This document shows positions 7,438-15,448 of a stretch of DNA of 64,000 bases, piece by piece (position 1 is the first letter of the stretch; each line of letters opens with the position of its first letter). The stretch spans positions 1 through 64,000 of the forward strand of contig CAYQVO010000012.1 of the NCBI GenBank assembly GCA_964421085.1. The letters run 5' to 3'. A model generated the notes under the pieces. The model searched no databases. It was not told the origin of the DNA and was given only the letters and a program-made list of their open reading frames with translations. This stretch comes from CAYQVO01 sp964421085. Its GTDB lineage: Bacteria; Bdellovibrionota_C; UBA2361; CAYQVO01. A program made the position numbers and the translations under genes.

Positions 7438-8481
7438 TTATCCCGGCAAATCATTCCCGTCGCTTTCCACTGTCCGGGCCAGAGATGCCGCTGTCTTGTC
7501 CACAAAATCTTTCATTCCTTCTCCTGAAACGCTTGAAATAATGATGGGACCAATACCTTTCGCCCTGAACAAAGAGGCCGCTTCCTCCAGTCGTTTTCTG
7601 TCGGCGAGAGTGTCGCTCTTCGTGAAGAGGACAATCTGGGGTCTTGCGCCAAGTCCGGGTGCATACATCGAGAGTTCCGTCGATATAAGCCTGTACGAGT
7701 TGAGAGCATCGCCGTTTTCCATGTCCTCGATCACCTGGTTGCAGTCGATGAGGTGGGCAAGCAAACGTGTCCTTTCGACATGCTTGAGGAACTGAATCCC
7801 CAGCCCCTTTCCCTCGTGCGCACCGGGGATAAGACCCGGGATGTCGGCCGCCACAAACGAATCGCCGCCCGCCCGGACGACTCCGAGACTCGGAACGAGA
7901 GTAGTGAAGGGGTAATCCGCAATCCTTGGACGCGCCGAGGATATTCTGGATATGAGAGTGGATTTTCCCGCATTTGGCAGCCCAATCAGTCCGACATCCG
8001 CCATAAGCTTGAGAACGAGAAAAAAAGCGCCGTTCCCCCCTTCTTCTCCCGGCTGCGAATATTGCGGGGCGCGGTTCGTTGAACTTTTGAAGTGCGTATT
8101 CCCTTTGCCGCCTCTGCCTCCACACTCGAGAACCTGCGGCGCGCCTTCTTCGATCAGATCGAAAACAAATTCGCGCTTCTCCGGATCGCGGAATACCTGC
8201 GTACCTATGGGAACATGGATAACGAGATCTTCCGCCGACTTTCCGTGCCGATTGTTCGTGCCGCCGCCTTTGCCGTCCTTTGCCCGCCACAGCGGGCGCA
8301 TATGAAGATCGAGCAGCGTGTGTTTCTTCGAGTCTGCCACTATGAGTACAGACCCGCCGTGTCCGCCATCTCCGCCGTCAGGTCCCCCCAGTGGAACGAA
8401 TTTCTCCCGGCGGAAATGGCACATGCCTGCGCCGCCGTTTCCTGCTTTGACCTCTATGCGCGCTTCGTCAATGAATTTCAA
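7438..8481 (-). CDS. obgE: GTPase Obg
   Basis: Obg is an essential GTPase acting in 50S ribosome assembly and stress signalling. The 347-residue product has the glycine-rich Obg domain (residues 1-158, with GGAGMCHFRREKFVPLGGP). It also has the G domain: the G1 P-loop GLPNAGKSTL, the G3 motif DIPG, and TKSD as the G4 motif. No additional C-terminal OCT domain is present, as in many Gram-negatives. It follows rpmA by 40 bases in the conserved rplU-rpmA-obgE order. Confidence 0.97.
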   Translation of the reverse strand: MKFIDEARIEVKAGNGGAGMCHFRREKFVPLGGPDGGDGGHGGSVLIVADSKKHTLLDLHMRPLWRAKDGKGGGTNNRHGKSAEDLVIHVPIGTQVFRDPEKREFVFDLIEEGAPQVLECGGRGGKGNTHFKSSTNRAPQYSQPGEEGGNGAFFLVLKLMADVGLIGLPNAGKSTLISRISSARPRIADYPFTTLVPSLGVVRAGGDSFVAADIPGLIPGAHEGKGLGIQFLKHVERTRLLAHLIDCNQVIEDMENGDALNSYRLISTELSMYAPGLGARPQIVLFTKSDTLADRKRLEEAASLFRAKGIGPIIISSVSGEGMKDFVDKTAASLARTVESDGNDLPG

Positions 8482-8521
8482 TCAGCAGATTTTCGGAAGG
8501 GTTAATTCACTGCGCGTAAAT

Positions 8522-8776
8522 TTACTGCACAGCGGGAACAACGTTGACAACATGCCGTCTTCCCTTTACGAACTCAACGCGCCCGTCAATAAGCGCAAAG
8601 AGCGTGTAGTCACGGCCGCACCCCACGTTTTCGCCCGGGTGATATGTGCTTCCACGCTGACGGACAAGTATGTTGCCCGCGCGGACACTTTCACCACCGT
8701 AGCGCTTTATACCGAGGCGTTTGCCTTCGCTGTCTCTTCCATTCCTGGAGCTGCCGCCAGCTTTCTTATGAGCCAT
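8522..8776 (-). CDS. rpmA: 50S ribosomal protein L27
   Basis: L27 lies near the peptidyl-transferase centre. The 84-residue product starts AHKKAGGSSRNGRDS and contains GGESVRAGNILVRQRG and HPG.NVG.GRDYTLFAL, the standard L27 signature. It starts directly at AHKK, with no cleavable N-terminal extension of the Firmicutes type. It is 18 bases downstream of rplU and clearly cotranscribed. Confidence 0.98.
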   Translation of the reverse strand: MAHKKAGGSSRNGRDSEGKRLGIKRYGGESVRAGNILVRQRGSTYHPGENVGCGRDYTLFALIDGRVEFVKGRRHVVNVVPAVQ

Positions 8777-8794
8777 ACTTCTTTTTCCTCGAAA

Positions 8795-9124
8795 TCAAAC
8801 ATTAATGCTTTCAATGAGCACCTGGGTCCGTTCCTGACGGTGTCCCTGCTTCTTGGTGAATCCCCGCCTGATCTTCTTTTTATAGGTAACAGCCTTCGGC
8901 CCGCGATCGTGTTTGACAATCTTCGCAGTCACGCTGGCGCCTGCCACAACAGGTGTTCCGACTACAATCGAAGAATCCTGCCCGGGGCTGACAAGGAGAA
9001 CCTGGTCAAAAGAAATGCTTGAACCCGCATCTCCTGTCAGCCTTTCCACGAAAAGACGCTGACCGGGCGCCACTTGGTACTGTTTTCCTCCAGTGGAGAC
9101 TATTGCATATTTGGAACTTTCCAT
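8795..9124 (-). CDS. rplU: 50S ribosomal protein L21
   Basis: L21 binds 23S rRNA and contacts L20. The protein begins ESSKYAIVSTGGKQYQV and ends with the basic region YKKKIRRGFTKKQGHRQ typical of the family. A longer frame opens at GTG 9133, but the Shine-Dalgarno AAAGGTGG overlaps that codon and sits five bases before ATG 9124. I therefore use 9124, giving 109 residues. It is the first gene of rplU-rpmA-obgE. The 224-base divergent spacer to the OmpR-type regulator must hold its promoter. Confidence 0.97.
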   Translation of the reverse strand: MESSKYAIVSTGGKQYQVAPGQRLFVERLTGDAGSSISFDQVLLVSPGQDSSIVVGTPVVAGASVTAKIVKHDRGPKAVTYKKKIRRGFTKKQGHRQERTQVLIESINV

Positions 9125-9348
9125 AACAACCACCTTTTATTAAGCAGTTGAGGTTACTTTGTTTTTCCGAGATTATCAAGTCTTCCGCCCTTCGTGACCG
9201 TCGCTTTTGCCGAGCATGTGTGCCTCGGACGGGCGGGAGGGAGTCAAGGGTGCATAACCCCCCTTAATTTGATATATTTTCTGATGAAGGTTGAATATAC
9301 TATTATTCACAGTCAGTGCTCCGGGGCGCGCCGCAGCCGTAATCAGTT

Positions 9349-10038
9349 ATGACAAAAGAGAATCTTTTAATCGCTGTTATCGATGATGATCAGAGCGTAA
9401 GCACGAGCCTGCGTCTGAATCTTGAACTTGAAGGGTTTACAGTCAAGTGCGCGCCTGACGGGGAAGCCGGCATAGAACTCGTCAATCAGGAGCATCCGGA
9501 CCTGATAGTTCTTGATGTAATGATGCCGAAGAAAGACGGGCTTCAGGTGTGCAAGGAGCTTCGTGCCGCCGGCGTTTCCACCCCTCTCATTCTTCTTACT
9601 GCCAGAAGCGCCGAGGTGGACAAGGTCCTCGGCCTTGATCTCGGAGCAGATGATTATCTCGCAAAACCGTTTGGAATGCTTGAATTAATAGCGAGAATCA
9701 AGGCTCTTCTCCGCCGGGGACACTCGACGAGAAAAATCGAGCGGGCCGAGTTCTCAGATGTTGTCATTGATTTCAAAGCGTATCAGGCCAAACGGCAGGG
9801 CGAAGCTCTCGAGCTTTCGGCCCGTGAATTCCGTCTCCTTCAGTATCTGATCTCCAAGAGCGATTCCGTAGTTACCCGGGATGAGCTTCTCGACGAGGTG
9901 TGGGGCTATAATTCATACCCCTCTACACGCACTGTTGATAACCACATCGCCCGCCTCCGTCAGAAGATCGAGGAGAACTCAGAGAGCCCCAAGCACATCC
10001 TGACCGTGCACGGAGTCGGGTATAAATTTGTAGCGTAG
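9349..10038 (+). CDS. OmpR/PhoB family response regulator
   Basis: The 229-residue product has a receiver domain (about 5-118) with the acidic pocket DDD, phospho-acceptor Asp56 in LIVLDVMMP, the T/A switch region LLTA and the conserved Lys in LAKPF. A winged-helix DNA-binding domain follows (about 130-229, ending HGVGYKF) with the recognition-helix segment RTVDNHIARLRQKIE. No cognate kinase is adjacent; the nearest kinase is the hybrid at 15.4 kb. It is divergent from rplU. Its target genes cannot be read from the sequence. Confidence 0.95.
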   Translation: MTKENLLIAVIDDDQSVSTSLRLNLELEGFTVKCAPDGEAGIELVNQEHPDLIVLDVMMPKKDGLQVCKELRAAGVSTPLILLTARSAEVDKVLGLDLGADDYLAKPFGMLELIARIKALLRRGHSTRKIERAEFSDVVIDFKAYQAKRQGEALELSAREFRLLQYLISKSDSVVTRDELLDEVWGYNSYPSTRTVDNHIARLRQKIEENSESPKHILTVHGVGYKFVA

Positions 10039-10166
10039 CCGCTCACACCGGCCAGAAAATCCAATAATTCAACTACTTATCTGCTTGTAACAGATTTGTA
10101 TAAAAAATGTCATAAATTTGCATCTTCGGGCCCGGATTTGAATCAAATATTAAAGAAGGTCGGGCA

Positions 10167-10520
10167 ATGCATAAGGTTAACGCAGGGTTCGTCAGGTTTT
10201 TTCTCGTCGATCTTCAAGGGAAACGGAACGTAAATCTTATGAACAGCAAAGACAACAAAACCCTCATTTGCAGAGATATAGTGGACCTCTTCGGGGAATA
10301 TGTCGACGACGAACTCAATCCGGCTCTGAAAGAAAGCGTAACAGAGCACATATCTGGCTGCCCGGAATGCCGGGAGTTCGAAAAGAGTTACCGGTTTGTA
10401 ATTGAAGCGGCCGCACTGTTGAGACCGCCGGAAGTCGAAATGCCCGCAGGAGCGAGGAACCGTCTCCGGGACGTCCTCAACAGACGGCTTGGAATCTCGC
10501 TTCCAATGGCGGGCCGGTAA
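10167..10520 (+). CDS. small zinc-finger (zf-HC2) anti-sigma-like protein
   Basis: The 117-residue product contains CRDIVDLFGEYVDDELNP followed by H-I-S-G-C-P-E-C. This is the Cys...His-x3-Cys-x2-Cys zinc-binding pattern of ZAS/zf-HC2 anti-sigma domains. No transmembrane helix follows, so it would be cytoplasmic. GAAGGT seven bases before ATG 10167 supports this start; an internal ATG at 10239 is an alternative that removes 24 non-conserved residues. No sigma factor is adjacent: the nearest ECF sigma gene is 2.9 kb downstream, beyond polA. It may regulate that factor or another one elsewhere. Confidence 0.7.
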   Translation: MHKVNAGFVRFFLVDLQGKRNVNLMNSKDNKTLICRDIVDLFGEYVDDELNPALKESVTEHISGCPECREFEKSYRFVIEAAALLRPPEVEMPAGARNRLRDVLNRRLGISLPMAGR

Positions 10521-10600
10521 GTTATTCTCCCGGCCCGGGGCCGGCTGCTTCTTGACCGGCGATACGTGAACATTTCCCCGGGTTCCTGTATGCTTCCCTG

Positions 10601-13318
10601 ATGGGAGAAAAAATATTTCTGGTGGATGGCTCCGGCTACATCTTTCGAGCTTTCTACGCCATTCAGCCATTGAGCACACGCGAAGGGTTTCCTACCAACG
10701 CTCTTTACGGCTTCACAAGAATGCTCGTGAAGCTTCTTCAGGACGCCCAGGCCGATCATCTCTGCGTCGTCTTTGATGCCGGACGAGAAACGTTCCGCAC
10801 CGAACTTTATCCGGATTACAAAGCAAACCGGACTGAATGTCCTCCTGATTTGAAAAAACAGATGCCCTATTTCCGCGAACTGACAAAAGCTCTCGGAATT
10901 CCCATGTTCGAGATGCCGGGATTCGAAGCTGACGACATACTCGGAACCATGGCTCGGAGGCTTGAAGCAGCCGGAAAAGAAATCGTCATAGTAAGCGGTG
11001 ACAAAGATCTCATGCAGCTTGTGGGTGATCGCATCCGGGTCTGGGACACTATGCGGGACAAATGGTACGGACCAGCGGAAGTCAAAGAAAAGTTCGGAGT
11101 GCCGCCTGAGCAGCTTGTGGAATATCTGGCGATGACAGGCGACAGTTCCGATAATGTTCCGGGTCTCAATGGAGTCGGTCCGAAGACTGCCGTGGAGCTT
11201 CTCGCCCATTTCAGCGGCATCGAGAGCTTAATAGAGGGCGCCGATCAAATAGCCGCGATCCCGTCCATAAGAGGGCGCTTGAAAATCTCGCAGTGCGTGA
11301 AAGACAACGCCGATGCGCTTCGGCTCAGCCGGAAACTTGTTGAGATTCGAACGGACGTCCCTGTCGGAGAGAAGGAAGGCGGGGCCCTTGCCGCATCGCT
11401 CCTGAGAGGCGACCCGGACTACGCGATGCTTCTGGATCTTTCGCAGCGGTTTGAATTCGCTTCTCTCGTTCAGGGACTGAAAGGCTCCGCAAAAGCAAAG
11501 CCGCCCGGTCACGGCCGCACATACAAAATAGTCTATGCGGATGATTTCCCTTCCTTCCTGGAAAAATTGGAATCAGTAAGAGCTTTTGCTTTCGACACAG
11601 AGACTACTTCTCTCGATGTCAAGGAAGCTTCTCTTGCCGGGGCGGCATTTTCCTGGTCCACGGAAGATGCTTACTACATTCCGTTCGCCCACAGGGAAGT
11701 ACCGGCCGGAAAACGCCAGCTGAGCTGCGGGGAGTTTCTCGAAAGATGCAGCGGGCATTTCTGCCGGACCGACCTGCTGAAATGCGGCCACAACCTCAAA
11801 TATGATATCGGCGTTCTTGCGGAAGCCGGAGTAGAAGTCGCGGCGCCGGTATTCGACACGATGATTGCCGCGTACCTGCTCAATCCCGACAGGAGAAATT
11901 ATGCGCTGGACAGCCTCACTCGAGATTATCTCCACAGAGAGACGACCTCGTTCCTCGAGCTTACGGGAGATGATGAAGACATAACGGCAATCGACATCGC
12001 CCGGGTGGCACAGTACGCGGGGGACGACGCGATAAACTGCTGGGAACTCAAGCAGGCGCTTGAGGGCGCTCTTAAGGAGAATGAACTCGAAAGCGTGTTC
12101 AACGATCTTGAAATGCCGCTCGTGTCTGTGCTTTCCCGCATGGAGCGAAAGGGGATTGCGCTCGACGTGGATTTTCTCGCTGGAATGTCACGAAAGTTCG
12201 AAGAAGAGATCGAAGAGTCGCGCGCAAGGATATATGCGATTGCGGGCTGCGAGTTCAACCTCAATTCGCCGAAGCAGCTCGGCGAAGTGATGTTCGATAG
12301 ACTCAAGATCCCCTGCCGTGGAGTGAAGAAAACAAAGAGCGGGTTCTCGACAGATCAAAGCGTGCTGGAAAGCCTGAGCGCGGAGTACGAACTTCCCCGT
12401 GAACTTCTGCGTTACAGGATGATTTTCAAGCTGAAGAGCACCTACATCGACGCGCTTCCCTGCCAGATATCCCGCAGGACAGGGCGGCTTCACACTAGTT
12501 TCCACCAGACAGGCACAGCCACGGGACGTCTCTCGAGTTCGGACCCGAACCTTCAGAATATTCCCGTGCAGAGCAAAGAGGGGCGGGCCGTAAGGAGAGC
12601 ATTCGTACCGGGCGACGGGTTCGTGCTCATTTCAGCGGACTACTCGCAGATCGAACTTCGCGTACTTGCGCATCTGAGCGGAGACAGGAGTTTCATCCAG
12701 GCTTTCGTGCAGGGAAAGGATATTCATGCCGAGACCACACGGGAGCTGATGGGAATTCCTGAGGATGAAGACGTCCCGCCGGATCTCCGCCGGATTGGAA
12801 AGACGATAAATTTCGGCATTGTGTACGGAATGGGCGCGTTTCGTCTGAGCCGGGAACTCGGAATTCCCGTGGGTGAGGCGCAGGCATACATCGACAATTA
12901 CTTTGAACGCTATCCGGGAATCAGAGAGGTTTTTGCTTCTTTCGAGCAGTGCGCCGGGGAACAGGGATACGTGAAGACTTTGTTCGGCAGGAGACGCGTC
13001 ATTTCGGAGATTGATTCTTCGGGAAGAGCCAGGGGGTTTTCCAACCGCGCCGCAATGAACGCGCCGATTCAGGGAACCGCGGCCGACATAGTGAAGGCTG
13101 CGATGATAAGAATTGACCGCCGGATTCAGGACGAGAAACTTCCTCTGGCGATGCTGCTCCAGATTCACGACGAGCTTCTTTTCGAATGCAGGAGCGAAGC
13201 AGTGGACGACATGAGGAAGATTATCCGGCATGAGATGGAACATGTTAAGGAACTTCGGGTGCCACTTAAAGTAGAGATCGGTTCCGGCGACACCTGGGAA
13301 GAGGCTGCACATGCGTGA
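10601..13318 (+). CDS. polA: DNA polymerase I
   Basis: PolA fills gaps and removes RNA primers. The 905-residue product has all three domains. The 5' nuclease (about 1-290) shows FDAGRETFRTELYPDYKANR and SGDKDLMQL. The 3'-5' proofreading domain looks active: FDTETTSLD (D-x-E), CGHNLKYD, and Y-A-G-D-D for the last acidic residue. The polymerase domain has motif A SADYSQIELR, O-helix R..GK.INFGIVYGM and motif C QIHDELLFE. The length is close to E. coli PolA (928). It starts at ATG 10601 about 80 bases after the zinc-finger gene. Confidence 0.98.
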   Translation: MGEKIFLVDGSGYIFRAFYAIQPLSTREGFPTNALYGFTRMLVKLLQDAQADHLCVVFDAGRETFRTELYPDYKANRTECPPDLKKQMPYFRELTKALGIPMFEMPGFEADDILGTMARRLEAAGKEIVIVSGDKDLMQLVGDRIRVWDTMRDKWYGPAEVKEKFGVPPEQLVEYLAMTGDSSDNVPGLNGVGPKTAVELLAHFSGIESLIEGADQIAAIPSIRGRLKISQCVKDNADALRLSRKLVEIRTDVPVGEKEGGALAASLLRGDPDYAMLLDLSQRFEFASLVQGLKGSAKAKPPGHGRTYKIVYADDFPSFLEKLESVRAFAFDTETTSLDVKEASLAGAAFSWSTEDAYYIPFAHREVPAGKRQLSCGEFLERCSGHFCRTDLLKCGHNLKYDIGVLAEAGVEVAAPVFDTMIAAYLLNPDRRNYALDSLTRDYLHRETTSFLELTGDDEDITAIDIARVAQYAGDDAINCWELKQALEGALKENELESVFNDLEMPLVSVLSRMERKGIALDVDFLAGMSRKFEEEIEESRARIYAIAGCEFNLNSPKQLGEVMFDRLKIPCRGVKKTKSGFSTDQSVLESLSAEYELPRELLRYRMIFKLKSTYIDALPCQISRRTGRLHTSFHQTGTATGRLSSSDPNLQNIPVQSKEGRAVRRAFVPGDGFVLISADYSQIELRVLAHLSGDRSFIQAFVQGKDIHAETTRELMGIPEDEDVPPDLRRIGKTINFGIVYGMGAFRLSRELGIPVGEAQAYIDNYFERYPGIREVFASFEQCAGEQGYVKTLFGRRRVISEIDSSGRARGFSNRAAMNAPIQGTAADIVKAAMIRIDRRIQDEKLPLAMLLQIHDELLFECRSEAVDDMRKIIRHEMEHVKELRVPLKVEIGSGDTWEEAAHA

Positions 13319-13368
13319 GCACAGGCGGCTGCAATGTTCGGTGAGCCATGAACTCGCCGCACCAGCCC

Positions 13369-13397
13369 TTGTACTTCCAGTTTATGGCAATTATATA
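13369..13397 (+). promoter_or_regulatory. possible promoter of the ECF sigma gene
   Basis: TTGTAC at 13369-13374 lies 17 bases before TATATA at 13392-13397; an overlapping TATACT has a 19-base spacer. The predicted start is about 30 bases before ATG 13434. The match is fair rather than strong. Confidence 0.35.
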
Positions 13398-13433
13398 CTG
13401 ATCATCCCGGAAAGGTGAGGCGCGCTGCGAGCT

Positions 13434-14081
13434 ATGAAAATTTCGCAAAATGAGAAAGAGATCATCAGGCGCGCCCAGGACGGGGACAAGGAAGCCTTCC
13501 ATCTCCTCTTTGATAAGTACAAAAATAGAGTATTTGCAGCGGCTTACAGCATGCTTCGATCCCGGGAGGATGCCGAGGACGTGGTCCAGGACGCGTTTGT
13601 GAAGGCATACTTTTCTTTGAAGAAATTCCGGCAGGATTCGTCTATTCTCACATGGCTTCACAGGATCGTGCATAATCTCTGCATTGATGAGAAGCGTAAG
13701 GTCGCCCGGCAGGGTGGTTTGCATGAAGAGCTCGACGAGAGTCTCGAAAAAGAAGGAGCGGAGCTTCCAGGCTCGCGGGCAGACGGGCCGCAGGATATTC
13801 TGCTGAGACGGGAGAGAGCAAAGAAGATACAGGTGCTTCTTGGCAGACTCCGCGACGAGCACAGGCAGGTCATCATGCTGCGTGAGATTGACGGCCTGAG
13901 TTACGAGGAGATTGCCCAGGCTCTGCGGATTTCAAAAGGCACGGTGATGAGCCGGCTTTATTATGCCAGGCGGAAACTGCAGGAAGGATTGAAGGATTAC
14001 GCCCCCACGGCCCGCAACACCGGGGACGAGAGGGCGGAGGCCGGAGATGTGGACCGGAAGTTGAGGGTAGGAAACAAGTGA
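13434..14081 (+). CDS. RNA polymerase ECF-type sigma factor
   Basis: The 215-residue product has region 2 (about 22-90: DKYKNRVFAAAYSMLRSREDAEDVVQD and a WLHRI.HN..ID segment) and region 4 (about 130-185) with LSYEEIAQALRISKGTVMSRLYYAR as helix-turn-helix. Regions 1 and 3 are absent, as expected for group 4 (ECF) factors. Sequence style suggests the RpoE-like branch. The next two genes, a one-helix membrane protein and a signal-peptide protein, look like its regulators and are spaced as an operon. Confidence 0.93.
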   Translation: MKISQNEKEIIRRAQDGDKEAFHLLFDKYKNRVFAAAYSMLRSREDAEDVVQDAFVKAYFSLKKFRQDSSILTWLHRIVHNLCIDEKRKVARQGGLHEELDESLEKEGAELPGSRADGPQDILLRRERAKKIQVLLGRLRDEHRQVIMLREIDGLSYEEIAQALRISKGTVMSRLYYARRKLQEGLKDYAPTARNTGDERAEAGDVDRKLRVGNK

Positions 14082-14097
14082 GGGCGAAGGCGCGCAT

Positions 14098-14766
14098 ATG
14101 ACTGAGAGATCAAAACCGTCGAAAGCACTGACTGCTGCTCAGGAGAGACTGCTTGGCCGGTACTGTGACAATGAGTGTGGAGTGATTGGACGGTTGCGCG
14201 CGGAGAGGTTCTGCAGCAGGAACGAAGAAGCCCGAAAGTATGTCGATCTGCTGATGAACCTGAAGAAAGAAATCCCTTCGTACACGGCCGCATTTCCCGA
14301 ACCTTCGGAAGACTTGTGGGATAGAATCCTGGCGAAAATCGAATACGAAGAACGCCTCGGATCAATCGATATCCATGATCAGGACACCATCTGGAATACG
14401 CTGACACTTGGCTTCGGGCGACTCAGTTACGGTATCGTCGCCGGATGTGCTGCTGCCGTTTTGATATTTACCGTAGGCCGTTCTCCGGCAGTGAAAGATC
14501 CGAAAGTCTCTTCTGCCCGAATAGCTGCGGTGACAGGGCAGGACAGGGCTTCGAAACAGAAAGCCCAGCCTGTGCAGCTTGCGTCGGGCAGGAATCCGTA
14601 TGACTATCTCCACAGCAGGCGAAGGGTCAAGGTGCACAGACCATCCCAGCGCTCGACGATTTTCTGGATAAGAAAGAAGGATGCTGTGGTCAAACCTGAT
14701 GTGGACGAGGGCGGTATTTATCTTGACCCCAGGCTGGCGAGTGATCCACTCTTTCATGGTGATTAA
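14098..14766 (+). CDS. putative membrane anti-sigma factor
   Basis: The 222-residue product has a cytoplasmic N-terminal part with LLGRYCDNECGVIGRLRAERF and a following helix pair. One transmembrane helix sits at about 111-130 (YGIVAGCAAAVLIFTVG), followed by a periplasmic tail of about 90 residues. The position 16 bases after an ECF sigma gene and this topology fit an anti-sigma factor. The cysteine motif is not a full zf-HC2 site (no His-x3-Cys-x2-Cys), so it may bind sigma without zinc. Function is inferred mainly from context. Confidence 0.6.
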   Translation: MTERSKPSKALTAAQERLLGRYCDNECGVIGRLRAERFCSRNEEARKYVDLLMNLKKEIPSYTAAFPEPSEDLWDRILAKIEYEERLGSIDIHDQDTIWNTLTLGFGRLSYGIVAGCAAAVLIFTVGRSPAVKDPKVSSARIAAVTGQDRASKQKAQPVQLASGRNPYDYLHSRRRVKVHRPSQRSTIFWIRKKDAVVKPDVDEGGIYLDPRLASDPLFHGD

Positions 14767-15313
14767 TCAAGTGCGGATCCGCTCAGGTCTTCTATTTCTC
14801 ACGCTCCCCATCGCTGTGACGCTGTCAGTGATGCGGCCATGCCTGGCCGAGAAGGCTGGAAGCAGGGAAGTGGCGATCGAGATAAGAGAGATAAGAGCCG
14901 TCGCCATGCTGGAAGAGGAAGGGTTGAAGTCGCGAGACGGGATTTTCGTTGATACGCGCCTGAGCGATCTCGACAGTGAATTCCATGCATTTCCTTTTCA
15001 GGCATACCAGTTTCTCGGCGAGAGGGAAGTTCGAGTCTCGATGAAGCGCAAGCGGGAGATCCATCTTGTTACGGGCCAGATTCTAAAGCTCAGGCTTCTG
15101 TCGGCAGACCCTGAGGGAATTGTTCTGTGGCTGCGCTGGCAGGCGAAGAAGTCGCGGGAACTCCTTCTGGACACGCGGGTTCGCCTTAATTATGGCGATA
15201 ACGTGATTGCAGGAGCCGAAGGGGCTGAAAGCACGGGACTTATTCTGGCGATCACTGCCGCGAACCCGGAAGTGGTCGGTGGGTCGCCGGGGGACATTCC
15301 TGCATCGCAATAA
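14756..15313 (+). CDS. secreted protein of unknown function, third gene of the sigma operon
   Basis: A longer frame is open from 14681, but ATG 14756 gives a clear signal peptide (basic start, then GLLFLTLPIAVTLSVMRPCLA), ending near Ala-Glu-Lys. This start overlaps the stop of the putative anti-sigma gene by 11 bases, which fits coupled translation. The mature part of about 155 residues is mixed alpha/beta with no family I recognise. The C-terminal half (REIHLVTGQILKLRLLS, then LWLRWQA and TRVRLNYGD) looks like a small beta-rich domain. It may be a periplasmic partner of the membrane anti-sigma factor; that is inference. Confidence 0.65.
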   Translation: MVINQVRIRSGLLFLTLPIAVTLSVMRPCLAEKAGSREVAIEIREIRAVAMLEEEGLKSRDGIFVDTRLSDLDSEFHAFPFQAYQFLGEREVRVSMKRKREIHLVTGQILKLRLLSADPEGIVLWLRWQAKKSRELLLDTRVRLNYGDNVIAGAEGAESTGLILAITAANPEVVGGSPGDIPASQ

Positions 15314-15448
15314 TTCTTAAAAAATTTCGAAAAAACCGCTAAAACATTCGGAATCGTTGGAATTTTTTCGACGTCTTTGCAGAAAAAGCTCTGCCTTTGA
15401 CCCAGTTTTGTCGATTTTTCCAACGGTAAAATTCCAAAGTGGGGCGGG

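Noticed and set aside
7451..8290. Minus-strand open frame of 279 codons overlapping obgE
   Set aside because: It lies in another frame of the intact obgE gene and shows an Arg/Gly/Ser-rich shadow composition.
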